DNA from: Saprospiraceae bacterium
GTDB taxonomy: Bacteria > Bacteroidota > Bacteroidia > Chitinophagales > Saprospiraceae
Assembly (NCBI GenBank): GCA_013361075.1
Contig: JABWAJ010000091.1
Location: 1 to 13,706 of the forward strand
Direction: 5' to 3'
Length of the DNA stretch: 13,706 nt
The notes under the pieces were generated by a model that was not told where the DNA came from, ran no database searches, and was given only the letters and a program-made list of their open reading frames with translations. Below are positions 1 through 4,573 of the stretch, piece after piece. The position numbers were made by a program, and so were the translations under genes. How positions within the stretch are numbered: the first letter of the stretch is position 1; every line of letters starts with the position of its first letter.

Positions 1-541
1 CCTCGCCGTCTTTTTCAGCGCTTTCTACTTTACCCAGCACTAAATTGCCACCCGCAGGCGACGTCATAAGCCCCATGAGTTCGTTGTCGAAAAAGCTGAG
101 GGCAGCCACTGAACCGGTTACTCCACGGATGATGCCCCGGTAGTGGAGTCCTTCTTCTACAGGCGCCAGGGCATTGGTTCCGCTTTCCCTGACCATTGGG
201 CCGTCGCTGAAAACATGAACCCGTACGAGGTCAATTTTCACCGGCTGCCCTTTTCCGGAAGGCAAAACAAAGGTAAATCCCTCAGGCGCTTCTGCCTGGA
301 GTTGTTGCAGTACTTCAGCATTCAGATCAAACAGTTGATAATCGGTGAGTTCGGCATCAAGCAAGTCGGATTGGTCGCGTTTGGCCGTAGTGGCACTGAG
401 AAGGGTAAATTCCTGGAGCGGTTGTCCGCTGTTCCGGTAATCCATTACCAATTGGGATGGCTGGATAGATGCAGGTGTGTTCTGGGCCGAGAGCGTGCAT
501 AGCAGCCCCAGGACGCCCAGGAGGGTGGTTGAAAATCTCAT
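1..541 (-). CDS. N-terminal part of a secreted protein, probably a zinc metalloprotease propeptide (3' end outside window)
   Basis: The leftward frame starts with ATG at 541-539 and stays open for 180 codons to the window edge, so the C-terminal part is missing. Residues 1-19 (MRFSTTLLGVLGLLCTLSAQ region) form a signal peptide with a likely cut before QNTP. The rest resembles the N-terminal propeptide of Bacteroidota secreted reprolysin/M12-type metalloproteases, with a HYRGIIRGVTGS block near residues 133-144 followed by a 'VAALSFFDNELMGLM' block. The HExxH zinc site would lie beyond the edge and cannot be seen. Such proteins are usually large and exported by T9SS. The family call comes from recall of propeptide patterns, so it is tentative. 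The secreted nature and reading frame are much firmer. The rightward open frame over 143-502 is its antisense shadow. Confidence 0.6.
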   Translation of the reverse strand, partial: MRFSTTLLGVLGLLCTLSAQNTPASIQPSQLVMDYRNSGQPLQEFTLLSATTAKRDQSDLLDAELTDYQLFDLNAEVLQQLQAEAPEGFTFVLPSGKGQPVKIDLVRVHVFSDGPMVRESGTNALAPVEEGLHYRGIIRGVTGSVAALSFFDNELMGLMTSPAGGNLVLGKVESAEKDGE

Positions 542-1024
542 GTACTTAAATCGGTTTTCGGTAAAAAAATTATAAAAAAGGGTGCTTCCCATGCTATTGG
601 GGGTGTCTTAGAAGCAGCAACATGCAACGTGCAAAAGGCAACTTGCCCTTGTCTTTTGCCACTTGAGACAATCCCCGGTGTTTGTCGTAATCCGAAAAAG
701 CGCTTGTGCAGACAAATCGCCCGTGTAAAGGGGAAATTCGAATCAGAAAGATTTATCAACAAAAGCGTTATGCCTAAAACGGCGCATCGTCTGTCATAGT
801 TTGTTGATTTTTCAGGCAATTAGGAAACGGTAGGGCAGGACTCCTATATGGGTACGTATCAATTTGTAAGCGGTCGTTTTTTGGAGTTAGGGGTCTTGTA
901 GCCGGTTTTTGAGCAAAAAATGGCCTTTTTAGGGCGTTTATGTAAGAAAAGAGGCCTTTCCCCCTTGAACTTTTAGTCCGCTGCAAGGTTCATTGAAAGG
1001 ATGGTTCCTGAGCCTGCCGAAGGA
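542..1024. other. Gene-poor divergent intergenic region
   Basis: This stretch lies between the leftward secreted-protein gene and the rightward DUF2452 gene, so it should hold both promoters. I find no convincing TAnnTTTG box for either. The leftward start has only a partial match (TATAATTT on the minus strand near 566-573). Small leftward open frames over 538-819 and 774-986 have no recognisable protein character and no start context. The only clear structure is the hairpin at 625-665. Just before the DUF2452 start is a short motif, GAGCCTGCCGAAGG (about 1010-1023), that looks like intergenic rather than coding sequence. Confidence 0.6.
625..665. repeat. Imperfect inverted repeat sharing a core with the heptamer element
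   Basis: The left arm CAACGTGCAAAAGGCAAC (625-642) pairs imperfectly with TTGTCTTTTGCCACTTG (649-665) around a short loop. The 12-base core TGCAAAAGGCAA (630-641) occurs again exactly at 1515-1526, where it forms the left arm of the heptamer-array element. The two copies therefore bracket the DUF2452 gene. It may be a minimal version of the same intergenic element without the tandem part. Function unknown. Confidence 0.6.
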
Positions 1025-1474
1025 ATGAGTTCAGCAAATATGGAAGCAAAAAAAGAAGTATTCATCAACCCGATAGACAAAGACAAGGTGGCGGAAAACC
1101 CGCACCTGCTGCCCTATGCCCACACCGTTGGCGGCGCGTTGATTGAGCCGATAGACCGAGGCAAAGTGAAAGGGCGCGCCATGGCGGCCATGTACGAACA
1201 AACCGACCGCCAACTCGCCCAACTTCGGGAGCAAATTGAATTGCTGGCCCGCCAGGCTAAAGTGATCCACGACCGGATTGCCATTTCAGAGGAGATCTAT
1301 TTGTCGGAAATGAACTTCGAGCCGCTTCACGGCCATACCTATCACCTGTACCGCCGCTCCAACGGGCGTTCTGTGCTTTCCATGATTGGCCCCGATGAAT
1401 GGGGAACCCGGATGCCCATGGATTTTGTGGCCTCTGCGCGGTTGCTGGCGGATCACACGTGGGAGGTGTTGTGA
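1025..1474 (+). CDS. DUF2452 family protein
   Basis: The product is 149 residues from ATG 1025. It matches the DUF2452 family, a small cytoplasmic family of unknown function common in Bacteroidota. The visible family pattern is 'IDKDKVAENPHLLPYAHTVG', then 'IDRGKVKGRAMAAMYEQTD', a helical segment rich in Q, E and L (RQLAQLREQIELLARQA), and a C-terminal 'GHTYHLYRR...LSMIGPDEWG' followed by 'ADHTWEVL'. An upstream in-frame ATG at 1001 would add MVPEPAEG, which is a translation of an apparent intergenic motif. ATG 1025 has GAAGGA just before it and fits the family length better. A third possible start is ATG 1040. There is no signal peptide or membrane helix. The gene stands alone, with intergenic repeats sharing one core on each side. 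Confidence 0.88.
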   Translation: MSSANMEAKKEVFINPIDKDKVAENPHLLPYAHTVGGALIEPIDRGKVKGRAMAAMYEQTDRQLAQLREQIELLARQAKVIHDRIAISEEIYLSEMNFEPLHGHTYHLYRRSNGRSVLSMIGPDEWGTRMPMDFVASARLLADHTWEVL

Positions 1475-1514
1475 TAGCCAGCCGGGGTTGTGTAATCAGG
1501 TGCAAGTTGCAAAA

Positions 1515-1671
1515 TGCAAAAGGCAATAATTTCGTGAAATGAAATTATTTCGTAAAATCACTCTGTTTGATTGCAAAAACATTGAGCTTTACGAAATAAA
1601 ATTGCCTTTTGCCCCTTGCCTTTTGCCCCTTGCCCCTTGCCCCTTGCCTTTTGCCTTTTGCCTTTTGCCTT
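1515..1671. repeat. Nested inverted repeat followed by ten TTGCCYY heptamers
   Basis: Outer arms GCAAAAGGCAA (1516-1526) and TTGCCTTTTGC (1602-1612) are exact inverted copies. Inside them, TTATTTCGTAAA (1545-1556) and TTTACGAAATAA (1588-1599) are an exact 12-base inverted pair around a 31-base loop. The right outer arm opens a perfect tandem run of ten 7-base units from 1602 to 1671, in the order TTGCCTT, TTGCCCC, TTGCCTT, TTGCCCC three times, then TTGCCTT four times. The layout is one inverted unit, a spacer, then a tandem array. It resembles the heptamer short tandem repeats known from cyanobacteria, but I do not recognise this particular family. It lies between the DUF2452 stop and the TIR-FGE promoter. 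No transposase is visible. Confidence 0.9.
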
Positions 1672-1709
1672 TTTACACAACCCCGGCTATCCCTCATCAA
1701 ACATTTCGC

Positions 1710-1717
1710 TATATTTG
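1710..1717 (+). promoter_or_regulatory. Bacteroidota -7 box (TATATTTG) for the TIR-FGE gene
   Basis: TATATTTG matches the Bacteroidota consensus TAnnTTTG exactly. It lies 43 bases before ATG 1761 and downstream of the heptamer array. No TTG is present 20 bases upstream, so the -33 element is missing or weak. The box supports the start at 1761 over the far-upstream ATG at 1539, because a transcript starting near 1724 would exclude the latter. Confidence 0.6.
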
Positions 1718-1760
1718 CGAACGACGAATAACCATAAAACCGTCCCTGTCAAAATACTCG

Positions 1761-2912
1761 ATGGACCAACTGCCAAAAATCTTCATCGCTTACGCACGGG
1801 AGGACAAACCCCTTCTCCAAAAACTGCGCACCCACCTCAATGTGATGAAGCGGCAGCAGCATTGCGAGATTTTCTACGACGGCGAAATCATGCCCGGCGA
1901 AACCTGGGACGAACGCCTGAAAGCCGAACTCCACACCGCCCACATCTTTGTCCTGCTCGTCACCGCTGAGTTTTTGGACAGCGACTACGTCAACGAAACG
2001 GAACTGCCCAAAATCTTAGATCGCCGCAGCAAAGGCGAAGCGGAAGTCATCGCCGTCATCCTGAAAGACTGCCTCTGGGAATACACGGAATTGCAACACC
2101 TGCAGGTAGTGTTAAAAGACGAACACCCGATCGAAGCGGTTGATGGTTATGCCCATGCAGCGAGGGAAGTGTTTCGGGTGATTGCAGGGAGGAATGAAAA
2201 GTTGAGAAAGGAAGTGGAGCCCCGAGCTATTGACCCATTCCACGAACTCATGATCCCCATCAAAGGCGGAATTTTTCAAATGGGCGACGAACATGGCGAT
2301 CTTAGGAAAGCCTGTCGTCCCGTTCATTCGGTGTCAATTAAGGACTTCTACCTGTGCAAACACCCCGTCACCCAAGCCCAATGGCGGGCGGTGATGGGCA
2401 GCGACCCACCAAAACTGGGGTTTAAAGGCTGTGACGATTGTCCGGTGGAATCGGTAAGTTGGGATGATGTGCAGGAATTCCTGAAAAAGCTGAATGAAAA
2501 AACCGGAGAGAACTACCGGCTGCCTACTGAAGCAGAGTGGGAATATGCGGCCCGTGGAGGTATTGCTTCCCGAAAAACTAAATTTGCAGGAAGCGATAAT
2601 GTAGATGAGGTGGGCTGGTACCAAGGTAATTCCAGCCGCAAAACGTACCCCGTCATGCAAAAAAAGCCAAACGAACTGGGTTTGTACGACCTAAGCGGCA
2701 ATGTTTGGGAATGGTGCCAGGATGTGTGGCATGACAATTACAAGGATGCTCCAACAGATGGGAGCGGCTGGATGATTGGCGGGGATCAGAGCCTCCGCGT
2801 GGGTCGTGGCGGGTCCTGGAACCGCGATGCAGTCAACTGCCGGGTCGCGAATCGCGACCGGGACCTTCAGGATATCCGTAGCGGCCTTATCGGTTTTCGC
2901 CTTGCCCGGTAA
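1761..2912 (+). CDS. TIR domain fused to FGE-sulfatase / C-type-lectin-fold domain; candidate DGR variable protein
   Basis: The product is 383 residues. Residues ~5-130 are a TIR-like domain: 'KIFIAYAREDK' is the first strand and loop, 'ETWDERLKAELHTAHIFVLLVTAEFLDSDY' covers the middle, and E81 in NETEL sits where TIR NADases carry the catalytic glutamate. Residues ~158-383 are an FGE-sulfatase domain: 'GGIFQMGDEHGD', 'YLCKHPVTQAQWRAVMG', 'PVESVSWDDVQEFLKKLN', 'YRLPTEAEWEYAARGG', 'NELGLYDLSGNVWEW', and the terminal 'RGGSWNRDAVNCR...GFRLAR'. The paired cysteines of true formylglycine-generating enzymes are not evident, so binding or display is likelier than enzymatic FGE activity. TIR fusions to this fold are known among DGR targets and conflict-system effectors. 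An NAD-cleaving or signalling effector triggered by ligand binding at the lectin-fold surface is inference. An in-frame ATG at 1539 was rejected because its extension translates the heptamer repeats. Confidence 0.88.
   Translation: MDQLPKIFIAYAREDKPLLQKLRTHLNVMKRQQHCEIFYDGEIMPGETWDERLKAELHTAHIFVLLVTAEFLDSDYVNETELPKILDRRSKGEAEVIAVILKDCLWEYTELQHLQVVLKDEHPIEAVDGYAHAAREVFRVIAGRNEKLRKEVEPRAIDPFHELMIPIKGGIFQMGDEHGDLRKACRPVHSVSIKDFYLCKHPVTQAQWRAVMGSDPPKLGFKGCDDCPVESVSWDDVQEFLKKLNEKTGENYRLPTEAEWEYAARGGIASRKTKFAGSDNVDEVGWYQGNSSRKTYPVMQKKPNELGLYDLSGNVWEWCQDVWHDNYKDAPTDGSGWMIGGDQSLRVGRGGSWNRDAVNCRVANRDRDLQDIRSGLIGFRLAR
2811..2912 (+). other. Candidate DGR variable region at the 3' end of the TIR-FGE gene
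   Basis: The last codons, from GGG-TCC-TGG (2811-2819) to TAA, encode the part of the FGE/C-type-lectin fold that DGRs mutate in many bacteria. The conserved frame is RGGSW..., NCRVANR..., then IGFRLAR. Typical templates have runs of AAC/AAT (Asn) between these anchors. Here the codons in those places are CGC, GAT, GTC, GAC, CGG, GAC, CTT, GAT, ATC, AGC, GGC and CTT. All but CGG end in C or T, as A-to-N change of AAY codons would give. The stop follows directly, as is usual. No reverse transcriptase, accessory Avd gene or adenine-rich template copy is in the window, so a template would have to lie elsewhere. Ordinary FGE proteins share the anchor residues, so this is a candidate only. Confidence 0.5.
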
Positions 2913-2954
2913 ACTTACTCTTTATCCCTTTTACACTTTTTCTTTTAAACTTTT

Positions 2955-2977
2955 CCGCCGAAGGCGGTCTTTTTTTT
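2955..2977 (+). terminator. Rho-independent terminator after TIR-FGE
   Basis: CCGCC (2955-2959), loop GAA, GGCGG (2963-2967), followed by a T-rich tract to 2977 with eight uninterrupted Ts. It lies 43 bases past the TIR-FGE stop. A hairpin just past a variable region is also a feature of some DGR targets, so it could have a second role if the DGR reading is right. Confidence 0.75.
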
Positions 2978-3014
2978 GACAATGCCGGGTTAGGAAGGCA
3001 AAAACTGTGCGGGC

Positions 3015-3107
3015 AACCGCGATAGCGGTTAACTGTGAATAACTCCGGATGAAATCCGGGGTATAAAGCGATGGGTTTAAACCCTCATAACCCTGGAAGG
3101 GTTGAAT
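3015..3107. repeat. Intergenic hairpin module, copy 1
   Basis: A chain of short palindromes: AACCGC-GATA-GCGGTT (3015-3030), CCGGAT-GAA-ATCCGG (3045-3059), GGGTTTAAACCC (3073-3084) and AACCCT-GGA-AGGGTT (3089-3103), ending in GAAT. It carries no coding signal. The same order of elements appears in reverse orientation at 3145-3236, so the region holds two members of one repeat family. Hairpin chains of this kind are frequent between genes in Bacteroidota. No transposase is linked here. Their role is unknown to me. Confidence 0.75.
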
Positions 3108-3144
3108 TTTGCTACTTTCCTTGTTGATAATCAGGCTTTCTTTT

Positions 3145-3236
3145 ATTCAACCGCTTCGCGGTTACCCGTGGGTTATACCTTGCTTCTCTGCCACCGATTT
3201 CATCGGCGGCTATTCCTATTCAATCCCTTCAGGATT
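3145..3236. repeat. Intergenic hairpin module, copy 2 (inverted relative to copy 1)
   Basis: Palindromes in order: AACCGC-TTC-GCGGTT (3149-3163), ACCCGTGGGT (3164-3173), CCGAT-TTC-ATCGG (3194-3206) and CAATCC-CTTCA-GGATTG (3221-3236). Read on the minus strand this gives hairpin, GATGAAATC hairpin, GTATAACCC and terminal hairpin plus TTGAAT, the same order as copy 1. Loops read GAA in copy 1 and TTC here, confirming opposite orientation. Together with copy 1 it fills the ~370 bases between the TIR-FGE stop and the next promoter, where I see no gene. Confidence 0.72.
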
Positions 3237-3321
3237 GCTTATGCCCGAGGCAAAGAACAGTTCGTGCGGGTAGGAGTAGCCACAATTTGTACTCAGCGGT
3301 AGCAAAGACAACCGTTTTCAT

Positions 3322-3329
3322 TAAATTTG
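3322..3329 (+). promoter_or_regulatory. -7 box (TAAATTTG) for the antitoxin-like gene
   Basis: An exact TAnnTTTG match 18 bases before ATG 3347, just past the hairpin modules. No TTG lies at the expected distance upstream, so strength is uncertain. It supports ATG 3347 as the start rather than the in-frame ATG at 3287. Confidence 0.5.
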
Positions 3330-3346
3330 TAGAAAAACAAGCAGTC

Positions 3347-3606
3347 ATGAGTGCCGACACAACGTCTTCTGCCATTCTAAAAAATGAGCTTCACCGCTTA
3401 GTTGTGGAAACGGACAATCCGCAGGTACTTCGTCAGGTTAAATCCATTTTTGAAATTTTGTTGCACAGCGGCGAAGAAGAGGATTGGTGGGATAGCTTGT
3501 CAGAAAAAGAAAAATGCTTTTGCAAAAAGGCCTGCAACGACTCAATAATGGCAAACGCATACCACATGAAGTGGTGAGAAAGGAAGTCAATCAATTGCTT
3601 AGTTAG
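3347..3606 (+). pseudogene. Antitoxin-like addiction-module component, frameshifted
   Basis: From ATG 3347 the frame encodes MSADTTSSAILKNELHRLVV, then a helical region, then 'EEDWWDSLSEKEKCF', typical of small Bacteroidota antitoxins. The frame then runs into unrelated residues and stops at 3575-3577. Moving one frame at the TTTT run (3518-3521) restores the expected tail, 'LQKGLQRLNNGKRIPHEVV' and 'RKEVNQLLS', with a stop at 3604-3606. The expected W-x-x-L...E-K...GL...G...PHE pattern is therefore split by an apparent one-base deletion. It could be real decay or a homopolymer sequencing error. No RelE/ParE-type toxin follows. The next gene encodes a membrane protein. The original product would have been about 86 residues. 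Confidence 0.75.
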
Positions 3607-3628
3607 TGTAATTGCCACGCATCTATCA

Positions 3629-4141
3629 ATGAACGAAAAACAGCCATTTGCCATCCAAAAGCACTACACGACACCTATGACGTGGCGTGAAGTGGCTAAA
3701 ATTCTGGAAGGAATAAAAGCCGAAAAACGAGTTTTTTGGAAATTTCAACACGATGCTTACGAGGTGAGTGTGGGAAACAAACGGTTTACCCTGCAAAGGA
3801 ATTTCGATCGACGCAAAGGGCCTCTGTATCCCCGGGTAGAAGGCGTTGTGGTGTCAGAATCGCCGCTCGTACTGGACATAAAAATTATTCCAAACTATTG
3901 GTGGGCATACGTTTTCTTAACGCTCCCCGTGATTTTTGTTCTCTTAGCCTTGTTTTATCGGGGCACGGATGTTAATGGCCTTAAAGAACTGCCCGAACTT
4001 AAGGAAAGACTTATATCCGCTTTTTTATCCGGCGGCGGTTTACTTTTTCTGGGCTACGTTACCTGGTTGAAACCTTTTCGGGAAACCAAACAATGGTTGA
4101 TTCATAAGTTGTCTTTGGCAGAATGCGACCCGAAGCTATAG
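3629..4141 (+). CDS. Small membrane protein of unknown function
   Basis: The product is 170 residues and I do not recognise the family. Residues ~1-85 are polar, with basic and aromatic residues (WREVAKILEGIKAEKRVFWKF; then 'NKRFTLQRNFDRRKGPLYPR'). Two hydrophobic stretches follow: residues ~88-111 (NYWWAYVFLTLPVIFVLLAL) and ~129-147 (LISAFLSGGGLLFLGYVTWL). The tail is short and basic. The likely topology is an N-terminal soluble domain with a C-terminal two-helix hairpin. ATG 3629 is 22 bases past the end of the repaired antitoxin frame, so the two may have been cotranscribed. A two-way terminator follows. An ATG at 3677 is an alternative start. The composition is coding-like and there is no competing frame. 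Confidence 0.75.
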   Translation: MNEKQPFAIQKHYTTPMTWREVAKILEGIKAEKRVFWKFQHDAYEVSVGNKRFTLQRNFDRRKGPLYPRVEGVVVSESPLVLDIKIIPNYWWAYVFLTLPVIFVLLALFYRGTDVNGLKELPELKERLISAFLSGGGLLFLGYVTWLKPFRETKQWLIHKLSLAECDPKL

Positions 4142-4169
4142 AAGGGTTAACGCAACAGCCCTAAAAACA

Positions 4170-4202
4170 AAAAAAGCCATCCTGAAACAGGACAGCTTTT
4201 TT
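4170..4202. terminator. Bidirectional rho-independent terminator
   Basis: AAAAAAGC (4170-4177) pairs with GCTTTTTT (4195-4202), and TCCTG (4180-4184) pairs with CAGGA (4188-4192) around AAA. Both strands end in a T tract. It can end the rightward membrane-protein transcript and the leftward tRNA-Val transcript, which converge here. Confidence 0.85.
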
Positions 4203-4206
4203 GTTG

Positions 4207-4281
4207 TGGGTGATGAAGGATTCGAACCTCCGACCCTCTGGGTGTAAACCAGATGCTCTGAACCGGCTGAGCTAATCACCC
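4207..4281 (-). tRNA. tRNA-Val (anticodon UAC)
   Basis: The minus strand folds into a full cloverleaf of 75 bases. The acceptor stem GGGTGAT (4281-4275) pairs with ATCACCC (4214-4208), with discriminator A at 4207. The D arm is GCTC...GAGC. The anticodon stem TCTGG/CCAGA carries loop TTTACAC, giving anticodon TAC. The T arm is GGAGG-TTCGAAT-CCTTC. The CCA end is not encoded (CAACAA follows), as is common in Bacteroidota, so it must be added after transcription. It reads valine GUA and related codons. It stands alone, with its own promoter upstream and a terminator downstream. Confidence 0.97.
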
Positions 4282-4301
4282 CCACTTTTCGGAAGCGAGT
4301 G

Positions 4302-4332
4302 CAAATATAGAGGGTTGTTTTATGTTGTGCAA
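4302..4332 (-). promoter_or_regulatory. Bacteroidota promoter for tRNA-Val
   Basis: On the minus strand TTG (4332-4330) is followed by 20 bases and then TATATTTG (4309-4302), a full match to the Bacteroidota -33/-7 pattern. The expected start of transcription is ~15 bases before the mature tRNA. This is the clearest promoter in the window. Confidence 0.85.
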
Positions 4333-4573
4333 GCAGTTGGCGTGAAAAAATTTAAAAAAAAATCAAATACCTGGAAGTAAAAAAGAATATTTAGAGTTAA
4401 AATTTTAAAAATCAAAACATTACATAAAGGCGATGAATTGGCAGGCTGCAATTTGACAAGAGGCAAGGCGAAATTCATGGCGAGTGCCTGATGTTGGCAT
4501 TTTTGCCTTTTTATGAACCAACAAGCGCTTATCTTTACCCGTACCAATTCCAACTTACAACAGCGCCGCATCC

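Noticed and set aside
538..986. Two small leftward open frames (93 and 70 codons)
   Set aside because: No family pattern, they overlap an intergenic hairpin, and one overlaps the start of the leftward secreted-protein gene. Composition looks non-coding.
1602..1671. CRISPR-like array
   Set aside because: Units are 7 bases with no spacers between them, and there are no cas genes. It is a plain tandem array.
1539..1760. Upstream start for the TIR-FGE gene
   Set aside because: The extension translates tandem repeats, lies upstream of the likely promoter box at 1710-1717, and the TIR domain starts right after ATG 1761.
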